Positions 34,186 to 45,270 of a stretch of 64,000 nucleotides of DNA are shown one piece after another. Made by a program: the position numbers and the translations under genes. The stretch spans positions 186,001 through 250,000 of the forward strand of contig MU008165.1 of assembly GCA_010909165.1 (NCBI GenBank), given 5' to 3'. The notes under the pieces were generated by a model. That model did not search any database. It was not told the origin of the DNA and saw nothing but the letters and a program-made list of their open reading frames with translations. This DNA is from Anthoceros angustus (Eukaryota; Streptophyta; Anthocerotopsida; Anthocerotales; Anthocerotaceae). How positions within the stretch are numbered: position 1 is the first letter of the stretch; every line of letters starts with the position of its first letter.

Positions 34186-35100
34186 TCACACAGGAGAGGC
34201 GTGATGAGCACATATGAACCACTCTCCATTCTGCTTCTCGAAGATGTTGGTGGCCACCTGTCTCCCCCAGCTGCTGCCTTGGGATCGTACCATTTCGACG
34301 CATGTCAAGTAGCCCAGCCCGCCCTTGATATGCACTTGAATGTCTTGCAGGTCGAATCTCAGAGGACCCAGCAGCACCAAGCTCCAGCTTTTCACCACCA
34401 TGTCGTAGCCAGTAATGCAGGCCGACCCTGGGTGCACGCAGAACACTGTGTCTGCGTTTAGCCACACTCTCTTCATCAATTCCATGTCCGCTTGAGCAAA
34501 TGCCTCGTAAAACATGGCATTGGTGGCAAGTACCGCAGCCACTTCGTTTTCGTGCAATCGTCTGATCTTGTCACGCAGCACGGCTGCTTGCTCGTAGTTC
34601 TCATACTTGATCGCCGAATGCAACGCCGCTTGAAGTGCCAGGAGATCGTCGTCGGGGTAGCCTTCCTGTGCCTCGATTTTGCCCAATGCACTACAGACTC
34701 TTCTCAGGCCTTTCCTCGCACCCGTGTCCCTGCTAGCTGTGCTGCAGTAGATGCAGTAGCCGCATCAGCTCCATCTCGTCACACCAAATCCACGACCCAG
34801 CAACCAAGATGCAGCAACTTGCATACCTGTGCGGAAACACTTGCAAGCGGGAGGAGAAGACGAAGCAAAGGACATTGCTGAAGGAGATTGCCGTGGGGAA
34901 AGGATTTGCATTTGCTTGCTGCTGCTTGGCAGCAGACGAGCACGGGCGTAATCTTCCTTCCCAGCCGCTGCCACCATGGGCCCGTAGATCCTCACAGCGC
35001 CCTCCGCCATGGCCACTATCTCAAAGGCTAGGTGGATGAATTGCTTTGCATCCAACTTCCTGTTTCCACCATTCCTGGTTAGGGTTAGGGCTTTTCGCAT
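34186..35100 (-). CDS. UVR-motif plus NTF2-like (SnoaL-type) domain protein
   Basis: Small two-part protein of a plant family often annotated as NTF2-like; biochemical role unknown, plastid location plausible. The large second exon (34186 to about 34715) holds a UVR-like helical motif (LHSAIKYENYEQAAVLRDKI). A SnoaL/NTF2-like fold follows, with NAMFYEAFAQADMELMKRVW, CVHPGSACITGYDMVVKSW and NIFEKQNGEWFICAHHAS before the stop. Exon 1 (34827-35100) ends CKCFRT at a GTATGC donor. The matching acceptor is uncertain: the clean TAGCAG site gives the wrong phase, while weaker AG sites nearby keep the frame. The first ATG (35098-35100) may not be the real start, because codons 4-8 are formed by a telo-box; Met31 (35008-35010) is an alternative. 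Confidence 0.7.
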
Positions 35101-35281
35101 CTTGGAGATGAGGATTGCAAGAAACAGATGATGCTTCGAGGCTGGATGCGAGATCGGATCGAAGGTCGTGTTTTTACAGCAACAAGGATCGTGTTTTTAC
35201 AGCAACAAGGATGCAGTTGGTACAGGGATGAGGAGTATAGATCTGGACGAGCGTTCTTTCCTTTGACGGAGCTCTGCGAAA
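35077..35281. promoter_or_regulatory. Divergent promoter with telo-box between NTF2-like and PsbP genes
   Basis: Only 181 bp separate the two annotated starts. A telomere-like motif GTTAGGGTTAGGGCT (35078-35092; AGCCCTAACCCTAAC on the minus strand) lies at the edge. Such telo-boxes are known plant 5'-proximal elements. A 21-bp direct repeat of GTGTTTTTACAGCAACAAGG sits at 35167-35209 in the probable leader of the PsbP gene. Confidence 0.45.
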
Positions 35282-36226
35282 ATGGCTATGGCTTCAGGCG
35301 TTTTATCGTCTCCTGGAGGCTTCAGCCTGATCTCGGGGAAGCCCTTACTGGATGGAAGAAGGAGAAGGACGTGGAGCAGGGAAGGCCCGTGGAGGGCGTC
35401 GATGCAGGAGGGGCGGGCAAAGGTGGCTGCGTTTTGCTCAAGGGGAACGATGCTTGAGGATGAAGGCCTGGTTGTTGAGGGAAACCCTGTGGTGAGCCGG
35501 AGGATAGCCACGGCACTGGCAGGATTGCTGCTCTCTAGCACAGCACAAATGTCTCGGGCTGAGCAGGTGGACGATGCCGATGCTGGGCCCTTGAGCTTGG
35601 AACGGTACGACGATGAGAGGGAAGGGTTTACGCTGCTCCGGCCCGCGGACTGGAACAAGGCAAGTGTTCAACACCGACGGGAGCTCAGTCTTGGTTGGAA
35701 GTCGGATTGAGAGAGACAGATCTTGACGTTGAATGCATCAGGTGGAGAAGGCAGGAGCCACTCTGCTGTTCGAGGACCCGGTGACTAGGAGCAACACAGT
35801 GGGCGTGGTGGTGAATCCAGTGCGAATTGCCTCTTTGAAGGATTTCGGAACGCCGGATCAGGTGGCCGAGAGGCTCATACAAGCGGAGAAGAAGAAGGTT
35901 AGGCAGCCTGGAAGTCCGGGTTGTGGCAGGGTGTAGGATTTGGGATGGAGCCTGATGCTGCGTGATGGATGTTCCAGGAAAGCACGAACGACGCCAAGCT
36001 TGTCCGCGTGGGGGAGAGGGACGCCAACGGCAGACCTCTGTACGAGGTGGAGTACTCGCTGGACAGCTCTAGAGGGCAGAAACGGGTGCTGTCGGCTGTT
36101 ACCATAGCCGCCAGGAAGCTCTACATCCTCAACGTCTCCTACAACGAGGCGCCTTCCAATCCGATCCCTCAGGACTTGGCTGTGTCTTTGCAGCGGATCG
36201 TGAACTCTTTCAATCTGCTCATTTGA
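35282..36226 (+). CDS. PsbP-domain thylakoid-lumen protein
   Basis: PsbP-like/PPD family protein of the thylakoid lumen, related to the oxygen-evolving-complex subunit PsbP. Three exons (35282-35659, 35742-35897, 35978-36226) give 260 residues. The first 75 or so residues are a chloroplast leader. A lumen-targeting segment with a twin Arg and hydrophobic core follows (RRIATALAGLLLSSTAQMSRA), suggesting Tat-pathway import with cleavage after SRA. The PsbP fold follows: GFTLLRPADWNKVEKAGATL, VGVVVNPVRIASLKDFG, YEVEYSLDSSRGQKRVLSAV and LYILNVSYNE. Intron 1 starts with GC (AAG|GCAAGT) rather than GT, a recognised minor GC-AG class. It could be PPL1-like or one of the PPD members; the exact member is not decided. 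Confidence 0.88.
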
Positions 36227-36327
36227 GCGCATGTTGTGATTGTTGGGTGATTTCGCCTCGAATGGCAGTTTCAGAGATTAAAACCAAAGCACATCCAAGA
36301 ATCAGGGTTTGTGGAAATTAGGTTGCG

Positions 36328-37192
36328 ATGGCGGGCAGAGGCGCGGGGGCCACTTACGCAGTTGCAAGTGCAGATTTGTCATCCAAGGCGGGTCCTCCTG
36401 TCCTGCTTTCCCCTGATGGCACCAGGCTGGACGGCCGAGCACCCAGGGAGTGCCGCACAGCCTGTGAGAAACTGCATTCTAGGGTTGTGTGATTTCCTTC
36501 TGTTGCCTTCCGAATTGCTGCAACACAGCGTCGATCTGTTTCAGATTGTCTGATGGAGATCGGTTTGATGGGCAGTTATGCAGGTAGGAGCGGTGAGTGG
36601 AGCTGCGGGATCGGGATATGTGGAGCTCGGGGAGACGAAGGTGATTGTGTCTGTGTTCGGCCCGAGGGAGAGCAAGAAGGCGCAGGCGTTCAGCGACCAG
36701 GGCCGGTTGAACTGTGCTGTTGAGTGCACTTCCTTTGCCACTTCTACTAGGGGAAAGGCGAGCCAGGACAAAGAGCTCTCGAGTCTGTTGCACAAAGCGC
36801 TGGAGGGGGCCGTGCAGGTGCACACGTTTCCGAAGACCACGGTGGATGTGTTTGCGTTGATTCTGCAGTCGGGAGGTGGCGAATTGCCTGCACTCATTTC
36901 CTGCGCCTCCCTGGCCTTGGCGGATGCTGGCATTGGTATGAATGACCTGGTGACGGCCGTCTCGGCGAGCTGCGTGGGGCAACAGCTGCTACTGGATTCT
37001 ACGGCGCAAGAGGAGAGGTGGGAGGATGGTGGCATGACTCTGGCTTACATGCCCTCGCGAAACGAGATCACGTATTTCCATCTTACAGGGGAATGGAGCG
37101 GCCAGAGGGCATCAGAGTCGATGGAACTATGCCTGGATGCCTGCAGGAAGCTGGCTGGAGTCTTGACGGTTTGCCTGAAAGAGAGCGAGTAA
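36328..37192 (+). CDS. RNA exosome subunit MTR3/RRP41-like (EXOSC6 type)
   Basis: RNase PH-fold subunit of the nine-subunit exosome core ring, for 3'-5' RNA processing and decay in nucleus and cytoplasm. Two exons (36328-36463 and 36576-37192) give 250 residues. Exon 1 ends LDGRAPRECRTA, and splicing at CCT|GTGAGA to GGGCAG|TTATGC gives FMQVGAVSGAAGSGYVELG. RNase PH-type blocks follow: TKVIVSVFGPRESKKA, GRLNCAVECTSFAT, LSSLLHKALEGAVQVHTFPK, TTVDVFALILQSGGGELPAL and ISCASLALADAGIGMNDLV. The FGPRESKKA block and overall match point to the MTR3/RRP41-like branch rather than RRP41 itself. Most members of this branch are structural, not catalytic. Confidence 0.9.
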
Positions 37193-37653
37193 CTATTTGG
37201 CTCACTGAGGACTGTTTTTGCGAACTTCATTTGTCTCCGATCGGGGTTCAATCGTTAGGCCAGCATTCGGACTCGCTGTTTGTCCAGAAATGGAAGCTTG
37301 GAAAGGAAGTTGTAGCGACCAGGAGCACGGAAAACCGAACCCAAGGAAGTACCAGCGGCATGTGCATGTGCAGGGCATTAGAAATGCTTAGGATTCCCTT
37401 CATAGCTTGCAAGTCTCGAGAGTCATTTGGCTCACGCTCATTGTTAGCCTCCATGGCTTTGTTCTATCGGCCTGAGGCACAGTTCCTTGAACTCTTCATT
37501 CACGTTTTCCTCCTTGCTGGGGTTAGTTTCCATGGCCTCTGTTACGAGCTCGTCCGGTTCATTATTCACATTCCCCCTTCAAAGACATCAGACTGTACGC
37601 TTTTGAGCTTGTCACTCCTTTATTCGATTTCACTCTCAGTCGTCGCCGACAAG

Positions 37654-38848
37654 ATGGGCACACAGGCGCCGTGGAGGAAACTACTTCTGAACTCCATGGA
37701 TAGCAACGCCCACTTGAAGCACAGCAAGTGGTTTCAGCTGGTATATCCGGGCAACTTCCTTCACCATCTCTTCTCTATACGGAAGCATCTGCGCACCCTG
37801 CTAACGTGTGGTTTGATGATTTGAGATCTTGTGGTTTGATGATGTGAGATCAGGCCACTGTTAGGCCGGATGGAAAGCCTGCCAACCGAACTGTGGTGTT
37901 CAGGTGTGTCACGGATTGTGAGAGTGATCATGTTGAGGTAGTGGGTATCTTTGTCGCTGCAACGGCCCTATTGATGTAGAAATCCGGCTGAAATGTAGAG
38001 GGTTCGTAGACGGCACCGATAAGCTACAATTCACCACAGATTCCCGAACCGCGAAGGTAAGAAAGTCCCATCCCCAATCCCTCGTCACTTGCACCGTCAG
38101 GAGCTTTACTCTGTGGCTGGGTCATTTGCTATTCCACCCACAAACTCGGTATTTTTCAGGTAGACCAAATTAAGGCTCACAACTACGGTGAGGTATGCTC
38201 CTGCAACCGGGACCACAAACACGTTTCTTTGGAATTCTCTGCCACTACCGCTGACACCGGGGCCTCCAGATATGTTGGTACTTCACAGATTCTTGGGAAC
38301 AGTTTCGTCTCCTCGGTGTGCTTGATATCATCGACAGCACAACAACCGACCCCACAAGGATTTCGGTACTTCCTGTCGCTCTCCTGAACTGAACATCTGA
38401 TACGTCTGGAGCAATCTCTAACTTTTTTGAAGTGTTAGATTGCGAGTGCATGCTGCTCTCAAACTGCATGAATGTTCTTTGACGACATGCAGCTGCGGGA
38501 AAAAGTCTGGTTCGAAAGCTCGCCGAAATCCAGATCTCAGTTTGCAGGTCCACACCCCAGGCTACCCTGGATAGAGAGCAGTCCTGGCCCAGAAGTTCAA
38601 TCCGACCAAGGGCCGTTAGATACATTTTGTCTCGTCACTCTGGAACCAGAGGAGGTACATATGTGACTTACTTTGTTGTCACTGCTACCTATTAATATCT
38701 TGTCCATGGCTAAAACTGCTGGCACTGCTCCTGTATTTTGCAGGTTGACTACCTGCATTTGAAGGAGAACAAGAGGGTCGTCTACAGTAGGTTAGTACAA
38801 GGAGTTGATCAGAGTGTGAACTGGAAGGACGAGAGTGTGAATCCCTGA
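37654..38848 (+). CDS. Pyridoxamine 5'-phosphate oxidase-like (Alr4036-type) FMN-binding protein
   Basis: FMN-binding split-barrel protein of the Alr4036-like/PNPOx family; a role in vitamin B6 salvage is suggested by family only. Seven exons join in frame: 37654-37740, 37854-37903, 37999-38056, 38160-38192, 38270-38365, 38493-38654 and 38744-38848, giving 196 residues, close to the plant homologue I recall. It begins MGTQAPWRKLLLNSMDSNAH, then PDGKPANRTVVFRGF (FMN phosphate contact), LQFTTDSRTAK, ICWYFTDSWEQFRLLG and LREKVWFESSPKSRSQF. It ends CLVTLEPEEVDYLHLKEN. Several exons are under 60 bp, so gene finders could miss them. Confidence 0.9.
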
Positions 38849-39588
38849 CATCTTCCAGTTGACATAGCTGTGATGGGCGGCCTGGAGAACTTGTCTTTGC
38901 CCGCTTGGTTTGAAACGACGTCTCATGGAAGCCGGAGGTGTCATACTGCGTCATGGTGTAGGGTTTTGAGAATCGTTCTTTTGACTGATTTGCGGTGCTT
39001 TCCATCAGTGTAAACCCTTGGAAGGCTAATGTTCTATTTGCTACACTGTAGGGGCCTTCGAGCATGTGGACTGTGTAGCACAATTTTGAACCTTTGGAAT
39101 CGCATTGTGTTAGGCACATTTGTTGAAAATCGTGACGGAGCATGCATCTTTTACTCCACAAGGTGACCCGAGAAACTGCTTGCAAACTGGATGACAAGCT
39201 GCAAATCGTTCCGTTTTATCGGTAACAACCTTTTCCTCTTCACGCTTCTTTCTGTGCTGCAGCAGACTCTAGTAATTCAAAGATCAAGAAACACCAGCAC
39301 AGAGATTTGTTGAATTAATAACAAATGTGATGTCATGTCGGCCAGGTATGCTGATACCGTGGCAGCCTGGTTTGCCTTCTTTACCCACCTTACAGTGGAA
39401 TACAAGCTACATTGGATAGACATACTAGGTAGTATGTACTACTTGGGTGCAGGTTTCCTTCCAAATTTAGGTAACGGCATATGTTACCGAAGGGGTACTA
39501 CGTATCTACAAATTCTAGAATACAAATTTGGCCGGTTTCCAAACAATTTTTGCTGGGCTAAATTGGGAAAGAATCCAATCCACTTTGG
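38849..39588. other. Convergent intergenic region
   Basis: The 3' flanks of the PNPOx-like gene (plus) and the PP2C gene (minus). No further coding exon, RNA gene or repeat was recognised. Some of it will be 3' untranslated sequence of both genes. Confidence 0.4.
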
Positions 39589-41908
39589 TTACCTGGGAGG
39601 TTGTCGTCGACTGGTTGGCGAGTCTATCGATCCTGATTCGACACCCACAGGCGAGTCCACCGACATGGAGATACTGCGAGACTCATAGGACACAGAGCCC
39701 GAGGACGAGGTGTCCAAGGAGTCCTCCAATGTGCCTGCATCGGAGCCACTGAAAGGCTGAGATAGTTCCATGGAGTCCTCCACATTAGGTGGGCTCCCTG
39801 GTAGGGCTAATGTTTTTGCGTCGACAACGTGTGCTACGATAACAGTGATATCGTCCAGCTTTCCTCCTGCAGAGATGTGTCGCGTATGTCAGCAGGCAAT
39901 ATGAGCGACATAACTGCAACAGCAAAGAGGCTTCAACGATACCAGTCAGCTTCTGTCCCAGGATCTTCTTCCAGAACGGCACGTCGATCCCCTGCGCAAC
40001 ATTTGCTAAGTGAGACGAACAACTACAGATGACAGGATGCCATGGGTATGGAGATGGGAAATAGGGCTAGGGTTAGGGTTAGCCGGCAGCGAACCTGGGC
40101 AATTGCTTCCCGGGTGTACGGAGACTCATATTTTTCGTCCCTGGAATGCCTGTAGGCAAGTGATGCTAGAGCCATGGCTGTGGGTAACAGCAGGTGGTGT
40201 CAGGATAGGACGTAGGCAGCTAACACAGAAGAGCTGAAGACTCTGGTTCGTGCTGGCTCGTGATGTGGAGTGCAAATTACCAGTGGTCTGAGCAGAGTCT
40301 TTGTCTTTGCCAGAAGACCTGTTGACAAAGTATTCGATGTCTCGATCGTAGACATTGTCGAACAGCCCATCTGATCCCAGCACAATCGTGTCCCCTTGTC
40401 TTGCGGGAAGATGGTATACCTGGCATTCATGAACATTGCGTGTCACAATTTTCAGTCGGTAAACACGCCGGCCGCAGTCACAGACAAAACCACCAAGGAG
40501 GGCCCACATACCGCAGCATCGGCGGCTGATTGAGCACCAGCAGCAGAGCTGAACTGGTAGGGACAATCGAAATAGTGCTGTTGTGGTGCTGTCCCAAACA
40601 CCACGCGGCCTGCCGGCATCCACACAAACATCTTTCAACAGTGACAGGCCGAAAAGCATGACAGCATCAACACACAGCACATAACCAGAACACCAGTGGA
40701 GAAATACGGACGCACCATCGCGGACTACTCGAAGCCCACAATCCCCCAAATTTGCTATGTGCAGCGTTCCCTTTTTTTCAAGGGCAGCCACACAACTGCA
40801 TGCCACAAGAAATTCAGCACCAATCTTGGAACGAGAACAGATGAAGCACATCTGTCCTGTCTACTCACACTGTTGCCGCACCAATCGACTTGGTAGCTTG
40901 ATGCGCCTTCCGGAGCAGAGCCCTTGGGTCTCTGGCATCCTGAAGCCAGACCACACTAGACCCATTTCAGCAAGGCCATCACTGCCTATCTGCACCACCC
41001 TCCGGAGCCCATGACGATCTGCCAGAAAGTAACCCACCTGTCCAGATGCCAGCAACTCCGACGCATGTGCCACAAACTCCCTGGAGAACAGGGCCGGATC
41101 AACGTTCTCCTCGGCCCACCTGGCATCCATCCCACGCCTTGTCAAAACCTCGATTCAAGATTCAACCCGACGCCAGCAGCAGCGCAACCCAGTTCAGTAA
41201 CCACCGAAAACTGACCCGGACACACCATCAGCCACGCCAATAACACCACCCCCACAATCGCTCACAAAGTAAGCGTCCTCCCCACCCTTCTCCACCTGCC
41301 CAGAGACAAAAATAAATCCAAACCGCGAGAACCCGTCAGAACCCAATTCCACATCCACGCCATGGTCACTCACATTCACAACAAAGAAAAAACGTATCCG
41401 CTCGGGCACACCTTCTTCGGATGCGGAATCACTTCAACACCCACCGCCAGCGCAAGCTCCACCCTGCACGCCTCCCTCGTCTCGTGTCAGCCAAACACGA
41501 AAAACCCACCACACCAAACACAAAACCCACCACGACGCGCCTCCCTGCTGCAACAAAGACACAGTATTCCCACGACCCAACATCCCCGACACCGCAAATC
41601 CGACCCCACCTCAGAGCGCCCACCGCAGCATCACTCTCCAGCGCCAGCGCAGCGCTGGGCCGCAGCCTCCTGCGACGCCGCTGCCCCGATCCCCCGGCCA
41701 ATCGCAGCATATGGGGCCGCAACAGAAACACCCCGCAAGAGCAATCCACAGACGCAGACCGCTCAGCCCGCGGGCGGCCCGGCCTGCCGGCCCCCATCCT
41801 ACCCTCCTCCGATCCCTGCTCGCCCGCAGCGCCCTGCACCCAAGCCGCGGCAGCAGCAGCAGCGCGGTCAGCCGCCATGCCACAATTTCCCCGATGCCAC
41901 CCTCGCAC
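39589..41908 (-). CDS. PP2C/PPM-type protein phosphatase, plant PTC7-like, 5' end uncertain
   Basis: Metal-dependent Ser/Thr phosphatase of the PTC7/BIPP2C1-like group, often plastid-located in plants. Reading from the 5' side, an exon ends VGVEVIPHPKK. Next comes VEKGGEDAYFVSDCGGGVIGVADGVSG, with the metal-binding Asp of GEDAYF and ADGVSG. Then come WAEENVDPALFSREFVAHAS, DARDPRALLRKAHQATKSIG, LHIANLGDCGLRVVRDG (usually GDSG) and YHLPARQGDTIVLGSDGLFD. Finally come EKYESPYTREAIAQ and, in the last exon (39589-39866), GGKLDDITVIVAHVV. After the domain there is a Ser-rich tail of about 55 residues. Exon edges are supported for the 3' half. The first exon is uncertain: an ATG at 41906-41908 opens an Ala/Arg-rich leader-like frame whose donor site I could not fix. 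Confidence 0.8.
40062..40085. repeat. Short interstitial telomere-like repeat in a PP2C intron
   Basis: TAGGGCTAGGGTTAGGGTTA is about three units related to the plant telomere repeat TTTAGGG/TTAGGG, inside a PP2C intron. It is short and probably a telo-box-like element or chance. Confidence 0.4.
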
Positions 41909-42169
41909 CGGCTACCGCCATTCAGGCACCACCACCTGCTTCCGCCGCTGCTGCTGCCTCTTCCGCTCCAGCGCCGAGGCCTCTACCGGAGAGGCCATAG
42001 CCAAAGCTCCACCAGACGGAACTCGACTGACACGATCACCTTGGGCTGCAGCTGGAGCTGCTGCTCCCAATCCCGGGCGCGCCGTGGCTCCATTCGCGGC
42101 CCGGGACGTGTCAGAGGCGAGGAAGAATGAAGGGAAAGGGCCAGAGCCGGCGGCCATGGCCTCGGAGCC

Positions 42170-43790
42170 TGCTTGTGCCGGCGCTTGCTGCGCAAGCCCC
42201 GCGCGGAGGCACTGCAGGCGGGCGCAAGGAGGGAAGCCAATGGGGGGGGAACCGGGCTCTTTGAATAATCACAGCTGTGTGGCCCCGCATGTTCCCAGCC
42301 GCAAACCCGGGCCCGCTTTCGCCGTTTCAACCAATTTTTTGGGCCCCGGCAGGAACCTCGGGGTTCGGATCGTGAACGTGCTGTAGCTGGAGCTACAACA
42401 CCTGCTATACCTGCTGCACCTGCACCTTTCGTACACTCCTCCCTTTACATCATCTCCACACTGTACCCTTGCTCCTCTGCCCGCTTCCAACCAACCCAGA
42501 TCCGACACATTGGCTCTGCACACGCCTCCTTCACATTACTCAATCCTTATTCATCGTTCCGTGCAGATTTTTGTCCGAAGCCCCTGCAGCATGGATTGCC
42601 ATGCCTCAATATCATACTAACTTGCAATCTAGGCCACAGTGCATGGATGCATGGTAGATATACTCTTGATACATGTGCTCGATTATTTATAATCCTCGAC
42701 TGGAACCCCAAGGATGTGGGGTAATTTTGTACGTATGTCACGGGTGATGAAAGCATCTCTAGAATTTTATATTTGTTGTTTGTGGCAGTCCTTAAAGGTC
42801 ATTTCTCCATGGAAACTATAAAAACTCATATGTACTTTACTTGAGTAGATATTCTATATAGAAGAAAAGAAGACTTCATTATAAAAAGAGATGGAAAAAC
42901 CCATCCACCCCAAAACGAAGGGGAAAAACCCAACGTAGGGCACCATGCTAGTGGCACTAGCCTCACGATCACGCATTTCAAAACTACCAACCGTCCGAAG
43001 AACTTCGTAGTCGGGGATGTGAAAAGGGCTACTACCACCAGTGTCGAGCTGCATCCCCACGCTCGTTGTCGGAGCTGCATCCCCACGCTCGTTGTCGTTC
43101 TGTACACGCGATGGCCAACGCCCTCACGATCACGCATTTCAAAACTACCAACCGTCCGAAGAACTTCGTAGTCGGGGATGTGAAAAGGGCTCTACCACCA
43201 GTGTCGGAGCTGCATCCCCACGCTCGTTGTCGGAGCTGCATCCCCACGCTCGTTGTCGTTCTGTACACTGCGATGGCCAACGCCCTCTGCAGAGCAATGA
43301 AAACCTCCTCACGGAAGAAAGCAACAATACAAGAAAGGGGAGGCTAAGGTCATTCTTGCGGCTGTGATAAGCCTTGGTGGAGGCCTTGACAAACTTAGAG
43401 AAATCCTTGCCATGCCTCCATGAGTCTCAATGGCAAGGGGACGTAAGGTGTGGCCATCCGTTCTATATAGAAGTGACAAACGGATAAGGAGCAAAGTACA
43501 TAAAAGACAACGTAATTTGCTGGGCTCTTAGGAGCTATTTTCAAACTGGAGTTGTTGTCATGCTAAGAGCATTGCTCAGTTTCAACTTTCAACTCTAGAA
43601 GTTTGTACTATTTTCCTTTGCTCTTCTCTTCTACCAACATGTCTTGATCTATTTTTCTCTTCTTGCCAATATGTATTGATATTCTTTTCTCTTCTTGCCA
43701 ATATGTCTTGATCTGCTTTTCTCTTCTTATATCTTACTCTATTTTCCTCTCACTCAGATTCTCGAGTTGAGAGAACTTGCATCTTGCTTG
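42170..43790. repeat. Large tandem duplication, unit 1
   Basis: First unit of a direct tandem duplication, about 1.6 kb. It starts GCTTGTGCCGGCGCTTGCTG and ends at the next copy of that sequence. It runs through a GC-rich part (42170-42530), an AT-rich part and a retrotransposon tail fragment. Within it, a block of about 161 bp (CCTCACGATCACGCATTTCA...) occurs twice, at 42960 and 43121, and a 26-bp piece (GAGCTGCATCCCCACGCTCG) occurs twice in each. Unit 2 has the 161-bp block only once. Confidence 0.9.
42868..43495 (-). mobile_element. Non-LTR retrotransposon 3' fragment inside unit 1
   Basis: The conserved tail AAGACTTCATTATAAAAAGAG, then ATGGAAAAACCCATCCACCC, matches the family at 52350. 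On the minus strand the segment reads ARISLSLSRPPPRLITAARM and then TLASPFL. This resembles the fragment at 52600-52750 (FLWEFVKACMPSVSEAARMG, then LPSPFLELLLSS). The coding part is short and frame-broken. The whole fragment is repeated in unit 2. Confidence 0.55.
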
Positions 43791-45270
43791 TCTGCTTGTG
43801 CCGGCGCTTGCTGCGTGCCCCGCGCGGAGGCACTGCAGGCGGGCGCAAGGAGGGAAGCCAATGGGGGAACCGGCTCTTTGAATAATCACAGCTGTGTGGC
43901 CCCGCATGTTCCCAGCCGCAAACCCGGGCCCGCTTTCGCCGTTTCAACCAATTTTTTGGGCCCCGGCAGGAACCTCGGGGTTCGGATCGTGAACGTGCTG
44001 TAGCTGGAGCTACAACACCTGCTATACCTGCTGCACCTGCACCTTTCGTACACTCCTCCCTTTACATCATCTCCACACTGTACCCTTGCTCCTCTGCCCG
44101 CTTCCAACCAACCCAGATCCGACACATTGGCTCTGCACACGCCTCCTTCACATTACTCAATCCTTATTCATCGTTCCGTGCAGATTTTTTGTCCGAAGCC
44201 CCCTGCAGCATGGATTGCCATGCCCTCAATATCATACTAACTTGCAATCTAGGCCACAGTGCATGGATGCATGGTAGATATACTCTTGATACATGTGCTC
44301 GATTATTTATAATCCTCGACTGGAACCCCAAGGATGTGGGGTAATTTTTGTACGTATGTCACGGGTGATGAAAGCATCTCTAGAATTTTATATTTGTTGT
44401 TTGTGGCAGTCCTTAAAGGTCATTTCTCCATGGAAACTATAAAAACTCATATGTACTTTACTTGAGTAGATATTCTATATAGAAGAAAAAGAAGACTTCA
44501 TTATAAAAAAGAGATGGGAAAAACCCATCCACCCCAAAAACGAAGGGGGAAAAACCCAACGTAGGGCACCATGCTAGTGGCACTAGCCCTCACGATCACG
44601 CATTTCAAAACTACCAACCGTCCGAAGAACTTCGTAGTCGGGGATGTGAAAAGGGCTACTTACCACCAGTGTCGGAGCTGCATCCCCCACGCTCGTTGTC
44701 GGAGCTGCATCCCCCACGCTCGTTGTCGTTCTGTACACTGCGATGGCCAACGCCCTCTGCAGAGCAATGAAAACCCTCCGCCGGAAGAAAGCAACAATAC
44801 AAGAAAGGGGGAGGCCAAGGTCATTCTTGCGGCTGTGATAAGCCTTGGTGGAGGCCTTGACAAACCTAGAGAAATCCTTGCCCATGCCTCCATGAGTCTC
44901 AATGGCAAGGGGGACGAAGGTGTGGCCATCCGTTCTATATAGAAGTGACAAACGGATAAGGAGCAAAGTACATAAAAGACAACGTAATTTGCTGGGCTCT
45001 TAGGAGCTATTTTCAAACTGGAGTTGTTGTCATGCTAAGAGCATTGCTCGCCAACTTTCAACTCTAGAAGTTTGTACTATTTTCCTTTGCTCTTCTCTTC
45101 TACCAACATGTCTTGATCTATTTTTCTCTTCTTGCCAATATGTATTGATATTCTTTTCTCTTCTTGCCAATATGTCTTGATCTGCTTTTCTCTTCTTATA
45201 TCTTACTCTATTTTTCTCCTCTTCAGCCTGTATCTCTGAGTTGAGAGAACTTGCATCTTGCTTGTCTGCT
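43791..45270. repeat. Large tandem duplication, unit 2
   Basis: Second unit, about 1.48 kb, directly following unit 1 and highly similar. It ends with GAGAGAACTTGCATCTTGCT then TGTCTGCTTGTG, the same sequence that joins units 1 and 2. Most differences from unit 1 are one-base changes in homopolymer length, apart from the missing 161-bp sub-repeat and a few short gaps. Confidence 0.9.
44486..44990 (-). mobile_element. Non-LTR retrotransposon 3' fragment inside unit 2
   Basis: This is the duplicate of the unit 1 fragment without the doubled 161-bp block. The homopolymer lengths in its tail (ATGGGAAAAACCC, CCAAAAACGAAGGGGGAAAA) agree with the independent copy at 52370 rather than with unit 1. 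Confidence 0.55.

Noticed and set aside
41362-42386. Long plus-strand ORFs (212 and 321 residues, Pro/Ala/Ser-rich)
   Set aside because: They are antisense to the GC-rich 5' part of the PP2C gene. Their composition follows from GC content, and no domain or splice context supports them.
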